DNA of 16,852 nucleotides from positions 1-16,852 of the forward strand of contig JALLBK010000699.1 in NCBI GenBank assembly GCA_036940085.1, written 5' to 3'. The notes below the pieces were generated by a model. It was not told where the DNA came from. It did no database searches and saw only the letters and a program-made list of their open reading frames with translations. This stretch comes from Discostella pseudostelligera. Its lineage: Eukaryota > Bacillariophyta > Thalassiosirophyceae > Thalassiosirales > Thalassiosiraceae. Shown here in pieces: positions 9,160 to 16,852 of the stretch. The position numbers and the translations under genes were made by a program. How positions within the stretch are numbered: position 1 is the stretch's first letter; every line of letters starts with the position of its first letter.

Positions 9160-11540
9160 GTGGACCGGACCATGACCATGTTGCCATCCCGCTTTCTTTC
9201 GTCCCGCCGTATCTTTCGTGCGTCCCGCCATTTTCGCCTCACTCCAAAATCAACTCCAAAATCAACTCCAAAATCAATATTGTACCCAATATCCACTATC
9301 ATTATCATCTTCGAATCATCAAATCCATCCTCATTCACCCCGCGTCACCCAAAAAGCATGTGGTTTTCTGCCATCACCGATGAGGAGAAGGAGGGAGCAG
9401 TCTCGGCATCGGTGGCGGCGACAGCGGCGACAAAGTTAAACTCTGGCGATAAGTCAACGACGTCGTCAACGACATCGACAGCACCACCAATCCACTATGT
9501 ATCACGTCGTTCACCCATCTATTGTACAAAGGTATGTGTGGCCACATCCCAACCATTGGCCACGAGTATTGGTCTGCACATTTTACGAGGATGTGGAGGC
9601 AATGCTGCCGATGCTAGCGTGGCTATTGCAGCAGCGTTGGCGGTTGTAAGTATGTAGCTAGTAGCCCTAGCAGTTCTCATTTCTATTGTTGAAATCGTAC
9701 TCAGATATATCAATCAATCATCTGCTTCTCTTTTTCTACTACTGTGATGGTGTCGTGCCTTTTATAAGCTTGAACCATGCAGTACAGGATTAGGCGGGGA
9801 TATGTTTGCATTATGGTATGATGCATCGAACAGAAAAGTCTCGGCCATCAATGGGAGTGGACGAAGTCCATCGAATTTGACTTTGGACAAAGTCAACCAG
9901 TTCTATTCATCGTCATCAATGTCGGATTTACATTCACAATTTACCATGGGAGTGCATGCCATTACTGTACCGGGAGCCGCACAGGGTTGGGAAGATGTGC
10001 GTCGAAAATATGGCTCGGGTCGGCTGACGCTGTTACAAGTTCTCGAACCAGCCATTACATTAGCACGGGAGGGATTCCCAGTAAGTACATTGACGGCAAT
10101 GCGATGGAGTGAGCAAATGAAATGCATTACAAAATGGTATACCAAAGAAGAGATTGCACGTGGTCAAGTCGAAATGAGCGTGGATGGGAAGGGCATGGGA
10201 CCTGTACCAGGTCAGCTGTTTCGTAATCCTCACTTGGCCAATGTAATGCAAAGCCTTGGCGAACATGGTGCCAAAGATGGCTTCTACAATGCCTTTCCTG
10301 GCAAGTCTATTGTTGAAGCAATCCAAAAGCATGGTGGTACAATGACATTGGACGATTTGGTCAATCACACCTCGACGTTTCCAGAGCCGGTTAAGGTTCG
10401 TTACCACGGCATTGATGTCTGGGAGGTTCCTCCAAATGGGCAGGGCATCGCGGGACTCATTGCATTGGAAGGAGTAACAACAATAGAGGAGAATGGCTAC
10501 CTCTACAGCGACGAGCCAATCATTGATGGGACGACGCATCCTCAATCATCTTGCGAAATGCTCCATGCTCAGATTGAGATGATGCGTTTGGGATTTGGTG
10601 ATGCTCGTGCGCATGTCTGTGACCCTGACTTTGCGAAGCAAACAGAGAGCTCCGCCGAATGGCTACTGGACAAGAAGCGAATCTTCTATCGAGTTCTTAA
10701 GTTGTTTAACCCGGAAAAGGCAACCGTTCAAGGCATGCCAGATGCATCGAGTTGTACCGTTAGCTTTCAGGCAGTGGATGAGGATGGTAATGCAATGAGT
10801 TTTGTGAATAGGTGAGATTTCAATATGATGGCTGCTTGATTTCGATGCTGCTATTCATGGTGATCCAACTCATGAATGTATGTCACAATCGATAGTAATT
10901 ACATGGGCTTTGGCACGGGCCTGACACCCACCAACTGTAGCTTCACGCTCCAAAATCGAGGTGGTGGGTTCTCCCTCGACCCATCCCATCCCAACGCATT
11001 GGAGCCGAACAAACGACCATATCACACCATAATTCCTGCCATGCTCACGCATGCGGATTCTGGACATTTATATGCCACCGTCAGCAACATGGGTGGCTTC
11101 ATGCAACCCCAGGGTCATATGCAGCTTGTCGTTAATCTGCTTGCACATGGATTTGATCCTCAGGTAAGAATGTCATTTGGTGCAAATGAGATGGCGTTTC
11201 ACTCTGGCTGCAAACAAATATGCTCAATTTATATATGCTCATTTTATATATGCTCATTTTATGTATTGTTTCCTGCTGCAATAAATTCCAGACTGCCATC
11301 GATGCTCCTCGTTTCTGCATTCTCGACGGTACCCAAAATGGTATTGTGTACCTCGAGGAAGGATTCCATCCTAAAACAATTGCCAAGTTGAAGTCTATGG
11401 GGCATCACATTCGAGCAAATGTTTCCGGACACGAACGGGAGGTGTTTGGGCGAGCACAAATAATTGTAAAAGATGCATATACGGGCGTCCTGTGTGCAGG
11501 ATCGGATGGACGTGCGGATGGATGTGCTCTTGGATATTGA
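9160..11540 (+). CDS. Gamma-glutamyltransferase / YwrD-like glutathione hydrolase, four exons
   Basis: Exons are 9160-9645, 9769-10811, 10896-11163 and 11292-11540. They join in frame to 2046 bases, or 681 residues. The family is made as a proenzyme that cleaves itself before a Thr and hydrolyses or transfers the gamma-glutamyl group of glutathione-type substrates. Visible blocks are [56 protein letters not shown] (190-196), [10 protein letters not shown], the processing site SSCTVSF with Thr492, [30 protein letters not shown] and [12 protein letters not shown]. Cleavage at Thr492 leaves a 190-residue small subunit, the usual size. NGSGR and the lack of a clear signal peptide point to the YwrD-like branch rather than secreted GGT. 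The start is uncertain: 9160 gives a basic Ser/Arg-rich leader with repeats that could be a targeting peptide, while ATG 9358 gives 615 residues. Confidence 0.87.
9241..9276 (+). repeat. 12-base tandem repeat, three perfect copies
   Basis: ACTCCAAAATCA occurs three times in a row. If translation starts at 9160 it encodes the repeated tetrapeptide TPKS in the leader. If translation starts at 9358 it is in the 5' UTR. Confidence 0.9.
9646..9768 (+). other. Spliceosomal intron 1 of the glutathione hydrolase gene
   Basis: 123 bases, phase 0. It begins GTAAGTATG and ends TTTATAAG. Splicing joins ALAV to [10 protein letters not shown], which restores the conserved family block, while unspliced reading hits a stop two codons after the border. 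Confidence 0.9.
10812..10895 (+). other. Spliceosomal intron 2 of the glutathione hydrolase gene
   Basis: 84 bases, splitting a Ser codon (AG|T). It begins GTGAGATTT and ends CGATAG. Splicing creates [13 protein letters not shown], the expected motif downstream of the catalytic Thr. Confidence 0.9.
11164..11291 (+). other. Spliceosomal intron 3 of the glutathione hydrolase gene
   Basis: 128 bases, phase 0. It begins GTAAGAATG and ends AATTCCAG. Splicing joins HGFDPQ to TAIDAPRF, matching the family. It contains a three-copy 15-base tandem repeat. Confidence 0.9.
11218..11262 (+). repeat. 15-base tandem repeat, three copies, inside intron 3
   Basis: Units at 11218-11232, 11233-11247 and 11248-11262 read ATATGCTCATTTTAT, the first with one A-for-T difference. 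AT-rich and likely a neutral minisatellite, though it lies close to the 3' splice site. Confidence 0.88.
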
Positions 11541-11600
11541 ATTCGTTAGGATAGGAGTAGTGTGCTTTTCGAGCATTTTCAGGATCAATTTCCTGAAAAA

Positions 11601-11715
11601 ATGTCAAGTTACAGTTGATGGGGCATCATATTCGACCAAATGTTTCTGGACAAATATTGAATTCGTCAGGATAGGAAGATAGGATAGGAGTAGTTTGCTT
11701 TCGAGCATATCCCGG
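11601..11715 (+). repeat. Degenerate partial duplicate of the last glutathione hydrolase exon
   Basis: Positions 11605-11651 match exon-4 positions 11385-11431 at about 40 of 47 bases. The text from about 11653 (ATATTGAATTCGTCAGGATAGG) then matches 11534 onward, spanning the native stop codon and 3' flank. About 100 bases of the source are missing from the copy, and a short ATAGGA expansion is present. It is a non-coding tandem duplication remnant. Confidence 0.8.
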
Positions 11716-11788
11716 TCATCATACTGCAAAAGCTTCATGAATATAATGTTGTGATAGTCTATATTATATATTCAATAGAAATTGGCAA

Positions 11789-13900
11789 TCATTGTGATAT
11801 CAATGCACTCTCCGCATCCTCCAATGCGCTCTCCACCGCATCCCCCAACGCTTTCACCAACATTTCCACATCTTCCAACGTTTGACTGACATTGACAACC
11901 ATCCGTAGACCGGGTTCGGGCACTAACTGCAAGTACCTCTTAACATGTCCCCCGGTGGATACAATCGCCACCTTCCCCACCGTTAGGCAATAGTGCGAAA
12001 TTCGATCAAGGATGCTAATCTGCTCGTGTTGCGTCCTTCCAATGGCCTCATCGTCGGATAATCGAAGGTAGATGATTGGTGATTGGGGATGGGAGGTGAT
12101 GACTAACCGATTGCGCAACTTGAGTGCATGCGGATGAGATGGATTCGTGAGCGTCCGATACAGATGGCCAACATTTTGATGCAAGCGTTCAAGCAACGGT
12201 GACCCCGAAAGTTCTTCAATCGATGTTGATACTGCTGAAGATTTGCCGTCATTGACAGTAGCAGCAAGAAAGTCTTTCAGACGTTCCCGAAGCTCGGCCT
12301 TCCGACCCGTTACGCCCAATCCTCGTTTCTTCAACTCGATTTTGAGATTGGCCACCGTCATTTCATTGTAATTAACCTCTCCATCACTAGCGGCGGCGGC
12401 TACATCCTCAACACCCTTAATCTCCTTCATCATCTCAACCATCGTCCCCTCCAACCTCCTCACACTAGCCAAACAAACCTTACTCAAAAACGGAGGAGCA
12501 CTAGCACTAAAACAATACCCAGCCCCACTCAATCGTTGATGATCAACCACCTCCTCATTCCCCACCGTCATTCCGCCCACACTCCCCAGAGCATTCTCCA
12601 AACTAAATGTAACAATTTCTGCGTGTCTCATGGGTCGCAGTCCATAATGTTCCAATGTCCCACGTCCATTCTTCCCAAGACAACCCATACCATACGAATC
12701 ATCCATAATGAGCCGATAATGAAACTCCTCTTTCAATTTCACAATCTCATCTAGTGGACAAATGGTACCATAATTCCGATACAATCCCTCGACTACCAAA
12801 AATCGTCGTTGATCCGTAGGTTCGCGTTGTATCAATACATCTTGCGCAGCCACCTTCTCCAACACACGTCGTAAATCCTTGACATTGTTATGACGAAAAT
12901 ATCGTACATTGGCACGGCTTAGTGTGACACCCACCAATAATGGCTCGTGCACACCCTCGTCGACAATGAGTAAATCACCACGCTTCGCAAAGGCAGCTAC
13001 GGTGGAGGTGGAGGCACTGGCCCCATCCGAGTAGAGAATGGCAGCATCGGTATGGAGGAAGGAGGACATGGCATCCTCGACTTCGAGGTGGGCATCAATG
13101 GTACCGTAGAATCCACGTGGTCCGCAGGAACCACATCCGTAGTGGGCTAGAGCGTTTTTGGCAACTTTGCGTAGGGTGCGAGATGATGAGGAGGAGAGGT
13201 AGTCGAATGTAGCGAAATTAATTGCCGATGGGATGTTGGAGTATTGTTTTGATATGCTGCTGCTGCTGCCCGCTGTTGTTGATGCTTCTGCTACCCATGA
13301 TGCCGATGATGCTGATAGTTTGGAATCTTCACTAACAAAGAACAACCGTGATCCCTCAATCTTATCCACAATCAATGTCGATTCTCCCAAACTCTCTTCC
13401 AATCTAGCATCTTCACCGCCTCGTCTTCTCCGTCCCCCAACATCACCCAACGCCATCCTCTTCTCCATCTTCCACTCACTAATCAACTCTTCTTCTTCCT
13501 CTACCGTCGGTGCCCCCTTTTTTCGTTCCATTCGAAATTTCCAATCAGTACGTCTTTGCAATAATACCAATGCTATGCACATGACAATTAGTAGTGTTTC
13601 GACTAATACATGTAGAGGGTCGGAGTGGAGTAATGAGGTCCACCATTGGATATAGCGGGAAGGTAGTGAGAGAAGGAATTGGAAGAGGGTGGAAAAGAGT
13701 GTGCGAAGTGGGGTAGATGAGGTGGTGGAGAATGACAGCGAAGAGAGCAGAAATGAAGATTCTTCTTCCAAGTGATTGATGTCGTCCTCCAATTGATAAC
13801 CACCATAGAGGTTAGATAGGCGAACGAGGACGCGGTGCAATGTTCGGCCAGTGAGGAAGCCAAGATCATGAACATGTTGGGTGAATTTGCCGCCGGTCAT
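11789..13900 (-). CDS. Serine palmitoyltransferase LCB1/SPTLC1-type subunit with inserted SAP motif
   Basis: A single 703-residue frame. Serine palmitoyltransferase condenses serine with an acyl-CoA at the ER membrane, the first step of sphingoid base synthesis; LCB1 is the non-catalytic partner of LCB2. A hydrophobic helix lies at about 95-115 (PLHVLVETLLIVMCIALVLL), then an acidic/basic linker, then the alpha-oxoamine synthase fold from about 225: NFATFDYLS, HYGCGSCGPRGFYGTIDAHL (253-272), LIVDEG, LIMDDSYGMGCLGKNGRGT. At 432-443 FSLENALGSVGG replaces the PLP-Lys motif of catalytic members, as expected for LCB1. C259 aligns with human SPTLC1 C133. Residues about 495-565 are extra and contain a SAP-like motif (513-547, MTVANLKIELKKRGL). 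The protein is longer than the usual roughly 470-500 residues. It is convergent with the glutathione hydrolase gene and divergent from the HSF gene. Confidence 0.87.
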   Translation of the reverse strand: MTGGKFTQHVHDLGFLTGRTLHRVLVRLSNLYGGYQLEDDINHLEEESSFLLSSLSFSTTSSTPLRTLFSTLFQFLLSLPSRYIQWWTSLLHSDPLHVLVETLLIVMCIALVLLQRRTDWKFRMERKKGAPTVEEEEELISEWKMEKRMALGDVGGRRRRGGEDARLEESLGESTLIVDKIEGSRLFFVSEDSKLSASSASWVAEASTTAGSSSSISKQYSNIPSAINFATFDYLSSSSSRTLRKVAKNALAHYGCGSCGPRGFYGTIDAHLEVEDAMSSFLHTDAAILYSDGASASTSTVAAFAKRGDLLIVDEGVHEPLLVGVTLSRANVRYFRHNNVKDLRRVLEKVAAQDVLIQREPTDQRRFLVVEGLYRNYGTICPLDEIVKLKEEFHYRLIMDDSYGMGCLGKNGRGTLEHYGLRPMRHAEIVTFSLENALGSVGGMTVGNEEVVDHQRLSGAGYCFSASAPPFLSKVCLASVRRLEGTMVEMMKEIKGVEDVAAAASDGEVNYNEMTVANLKIELKKRGLGVTGRKAELRERLKDFLAATVNDGKSSAVSTSIEELSGSPLLERLHQNVGHLYRTLTNPSHPHALKLRNRLVITSHPQSPIIYLRLSDDEAIGRTQHEQISILDRISHYCLTVGKVAIVSTGGHVKRYLQLVPEPGLRMVVNVSQTLEDVEMLVKALGDAVESALEDAESALISQ
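12255..12370 (-). other. SAP-like motif within the LCB1 subunit
   Basis: Residues about 513-547 contain MTVANLKIELKKRGLGVTG followed by RKAELRERLKDFL. This fits the helix-extended-helix SAP consensus, with conserved Leu positions, the KxRGL turn, and a Gly before the second basic helix. SAP motifs usually bind DNA or RNA. The insert sits in a surface region where other LCB1 proteins have a short connection. Confidence 0.75.
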
Positions 13901-14646
13901 TTTTGTTTTTTGGGTGCTGGAGTTCGGACAACGGACAACTCCCTCGTCTAACCTCGGGGTGTGTTGCTTTGATTGAGTTGGTCGGGACTTTGTCTGATGA
14001 TGACTTGTTTAGAGTTGGCTATGGATTGTCTTGTTGCTGGTCAACTGCCTGCTCTATTATTTTCTGGTGGCCATAGTGTTGCCGTCGTAATGGTCAGTGG
14101 GTGCAACGACGCACGGCCGTCGATAGAAAGCGGGGGAATTGTGGGGGGCTCATGGATTCGCCCATCCGCGCCGACCCCAGAACGTAAATAATAGGTCGTA
14201 CAAATACAATACTTGATTCATTAATTCAAGCTGTGCAGTGCTGTTGCGACACTGTGACGATCTGGCTGTGACACTAACGCCAGGTGGATTTCCCATTTCT
14301 TTGACGTAGGAACCCATTTTTTCAATGGATGTCCACATGGCTTCCTTCCACAAACACTGACGTTGATCTCGCACAAAGGAATCAATACAAGAAGAGCATT
14401 AATTTCTCGAGCAATTCTGACGTCAGTAATACTTAACGACGACCAGATGCTGGAACAGGCGGTTGCTTCGAGAACCGTCTCGGTCCCTTCCTCCCCCCGG
14501 CATTTTTCACGCAATAACCAGCAGCAAAAAACACATCGATCATCATCGTCCATCGCCATCGATGAGCCCCGCCCACTCATTTTAATCATACCATCACCGT
14601 CACCATCGTCGATTGATCGTTATCATTGATTGATAGCCGCCCCACA
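13901..14646. promoter_or_regulatory. Divergent intergenic region between the LCB1 and HSF genes
   Basis: 746 bases without a convincing gene on either strand. The short open frames here lack recognisable protein features. It should hold both promoters. The only notable content is three TGACGT motifs at 14302-14425. No TATA box or repeat was recognised. Confidence 0.5.
14302..14425. promoter_or_regulatory. Cluster of three CRE/bZIP-type TGACGT motifs
   Basis: TGACGT occurs at 14302-14307 and 14358-14363, and as the full palindrome TGACGTCA at 14418-14425. The spacings are 56 and 60 bases. TGACGT(CA) is the classic CREB/ATF bZIP site. In diatoms, TGACGT-type elements are known to mediate CO2/cAMP control of a carbonic anhydrase promoter in Phaeodactylum. 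The last site is 222 bases upstream of the HSF ATG. Function here is inferred. Confidence 0.45.
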
Positions 14647-16438
14647 ATGGAGAAGGTTCAGACCGGATCAGCAGCAGCAGCGGCGGCAGAGGCGGCATCT
14701 CCAGGCATTACGTCGGTAGAAGCGGCGGCGGCAGTAGGACAAATTAACAACAACAATGAAGTCCGTAGTATTCACTGCCACCGGCCATTCGTCGGTCTAC
14801 CCCCTCATTTTCTTCCACGTAGCCCTACCGGCCTCCAACTCAATCATACCGCCAACCTCACGACCACCGGCAGCAGCGGCGAAGAAAAAACTGTACCCTT
14901 CCTTCGTCAACTAACTCAGATGCTCCGCAACAACACTGTATTAATATCCTTCATTCCTGGAAAATTACCATCCTCCTCCTCACGAGTAGTGCATGGTCAA
15001 ATAATCGTTCACGATCGACGACGTGTCCAGAATGAAGTATTGCCCATATACTTCAATCATGCCTCCTTTGCATCACTGCGACGACAATTGTCCTACTTTT
15101 CATTTCTAAGAGTGGGCAAGGGTCGACAACAGAGTGGGGTCATTTATACGAATGAAAATGTAGTGGAATTGGAAGATATTTGTAAGTTACGACGACGACG
15201 TAGTGGGGTTAGTGCTGCTGGTNAATGAAAATGTAGTGGAATTGGAAGATATTTGTAAGTTACGACGACGACGTAGTGGGGTTAGTGCTGCTGGTACGGG
15301 CGATGGGGGTGGTAATTCGAAACTTGGCAACGGTGACGGTGGTGGGGTTGTGGAGCAAGTTGGAGACGAAGATGACGTCGAGCAAGGGCGGGGAACAGAA
15401 CTTTTTGTGGATCATCCCGCCGTGCCTACCGAGACGAACGAATTATTGGGAGACCAGCAGAAGAATGGATTGAAACCTTCCAGTTGTTCCGACGAGGACT
15501 GCGACGATGACGACGACGACGATCCAATTGCTTCAGCGATGCTGAGTGGAACTCTTCATGCGGCCACTGATAACAGTCATTCGAATCGAAGCACTTCTTT
15601 TGCTACCCCTGGAGGAGAGGGTGGTGGCAACAACAGCAGCAGCTCCCAGAGCTTTTCCCGGGGTGGAAGTTTCGGGGACTACGACGACGACGAAGACGAT
15701 TCGTGTCCATCCTCCTCCGCCACGCAGAAGCTTCGTGGGCAGCAGCCACAACAGCAGCAGCCTCTATCGACAACATCATCAATGCAATCATCAATGATGC
15801 AGACGGAGAAGACGATGACGCAGTTGCTTCATATGTATCATCCGCATCATCGTCGTCATAGTCCTAATCGACGTCGTCTTCCCATCACATTGTCACCCTC
15901 CTCCTCCTCGCCATCCTCGAATGCTGTTAACAATAACAGCAGTAGCAATACTAGCGGTGGGAGTAGGAGCAATAGCAGCAGTGATACTACTATCACCAAC
16001 TCCAATATTCACCACTCCAACAAGTCGAGTATCAGCAGCAACAAGAACATCAATAGCAGCAATAGTCAACGACGTTGTTGCTCTAGGGTGGTAATACCTA
16101 TGAAGGACCGTGCACGATACAATAGACTGTTATCGATCAATTCGATTGTGCCATTTATTCATTTGCCCACTCAACCTACATCGTCGTCGGTGACCAATAG
16201 TGTAAGTGAAGGCGGAATGAAGATGAAGAGGAATGCCAAGGTACACCACGAGGAGGATAACTACGATGATGAGGACGGCAACAACGACGAAATGGCTCCG
16301 TCGCCTTCCAAGAAGAGCAAGGTTGCATCCAACAACACACCTGCCAAAATGACGAAACTCAGCAGTGGTAGTAGAGAACGATCCTCGAGTGATTGTGTCG
16401 TCACGGCCTTGTTGGCGCTGGGTACGGATCGTCAATGA
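14647..16438 (+). CDS. Heat-shock-factor-type transcription factor (frame interrupted by assembly duplication)
   Basis: The ATG at 14647 opens an Ala-rich N-terminus. An HSF-type winged-helix DNA-binding domain follows at about residues 83-185: PFLRQLTQML, ISFIPG, GQIIVHDRRRVQNEVLP, then the recognition helix NHASFASLRRQLSYFSFLRV (137-156), which parallels the HSF consensus HNNFSSFVRQLNMYGF. It ends in a basic RRRR that may act in nuclear import. The rest is low complexity: Asp runs, Ser/Asn runs, Gln/Pro/His-rich stretches and a late KKSK patch. I see no clear heptad-repeat trimerisation segment. The frame breaks at 15223, where one N sits between two identical 72-base copies. Counting one copy restores a single frame of 572 residues ending at TGA 16436-16438. 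Targets of this protein cannot be inferred. Confidence 0.82.
15151..15295 (+). repeat. Exact 72-base direct duplication around a single N (probable scaffold artefact)
   Basis: Positions 15151-15222 and 15224-15295 are identical base for base, with N at 15223 between them. The 73-base offset shifts the frame by one, and removing it restores the HSF frame. Identical contig ends abutted with a placeholder N explain this better than a biological duplication. Confidence 0.93.
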
Positions 16439-16852
16439 GGAATCGTTACAACATTATGCTGGGAACGAGAAAATGATACTTAGATTACAGAGGCGTTCTC
16501 CTCTTCCATAGAAGGAGTGAACAATGAATGTACTTGCTAGTGAGCGTGAGAACCAATACTATTTGCAGGAGAGATCAAAGATATCACGCACGGCGGTAAG
16601 CAGGAGTAGGGATGTAGCACAGTGTAGGACACGAACAAACAGCGATGAAAAATAGTGAATTTAATCTCTATGACAAAACAAACCACTGTCTCTTCTCGTT
16701 GCGCGTTGTCTTCCGGAGCATTCATCTACCCTACTCACGCCACCGTCAGCTCAATGCCGATACTTAGCATAGTTTGTAAAGAAAGGACGAAGCTATGCCA
16801 CGCGGAGGTCCAAAAAACTAAAACCAACGCCGACTGCCCTCCTCATCCTACC
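16439..16852. other. 3' flank of the HSF gene, nothing recognised
   Basis: 414 bases after the HSF stop. No RNA gene, repeat or conserved protein was recognised on either strand. The one open frame of about 60 codons on the minus strand shows no protein-like pattern. It presumably holds the HSF 3' UTR and terminator. Confidence 0.5.

Noticed and set aside
9646..9768. Glutathione hydrolase as a set of separate broken open reading frames (pseudogene)
   Set aside because: All three gaps have good GT-AG borders and, when removed, join conserved family blocks in frame with a total length divisible by three.
13233..13655. 140-codon plus-strand frame opposite the LCB1 N-terminal half
   Set aside because: It is antisense to a clearly conserved protein, and its Ser/Asp/Leu-rich composition follows from the complementary strand.
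14221..14589. Minus-strand frames of 74 and 122 codons in the LCB1-HSF intergenic region
   Set aside because: No recognisable protein features and no supported start context. The region is better read as a divergent promoter.

Overview
The window looks like nuclear DNA of a diatom (Bacillariophyta) or a close stramenopile. The reasons are short GT-AG introns, an HSF-type transcription factor with low-complexity tails, a MATH/BTB-like gene and a DDE transposase of kinds I recall as abundant in diatom genomes, and a Ty1/copia retroelement with a CCHC Gag. The species cannot be named from the sequence. Family assignments come from motif recognition without database searches.

Left third (1 to about 5985): a decayed Ty1/copia retrotransposon on the minus strand, running off the left edge. 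In element order it has a Gag with a zinc knuckle, an aspartic protease motif, the GAG-pre-integrase region, an integrase core, then reverse transcriptase. It carries at least three in-frame stops and three frameshifts. Between integrase and reverse transcriptase (about 1142 to 3023) lies a second mobile element relic on the plus strand. It holds a frameshifted, internally deleted DDE-type transposase gene, so one transposon is nested in another.

Middle (6100 to 9071): a broken MATH/BTB-like gene on the plus strand (one in-frame stop, two frameshifts, a SAP-like tail) converges on an intact minus-strand gene. That gene encodes a 481-residue type II membrane protein with a probable beta-propeller-like lumenal or extracellular domain.

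Right half (9072 to 16852): a plus-strand gamma-glutamyltransferase (YwrD-like glutathione hydrolase) gene of four exons. Its introns at 9646-9768, 10812-10895 and 11164-11291 join into one continuous 681-codon frame. A degenerate duplicate of its last exon lies just downstream. It converges on a minus-strand serine palmitoyltransferase LCB1-type subunit that carries an unexpected SAP motif. A 746-base divergent intergenic region with three TGACGT motifs separates that gene from a plus-strand heat-shock-factor-type protein. The HSF reading frame is broken only by an exact 72-base duplication around a single N at 15223, which is most likely a scaffold-joining artefact.

The host genes (membrane protein, glutathione hydrolase, sphingolipid synthesis, stress-type transcription factor) do not form one obvious pathway. 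No CRISPR array, tRNA, rRNA or bacterial operon was seen. The best candidates for novelty are the SAP-containing LCB1, the membrane protein with a bacterial-looking propeller domain, and the TGACGT cluster.
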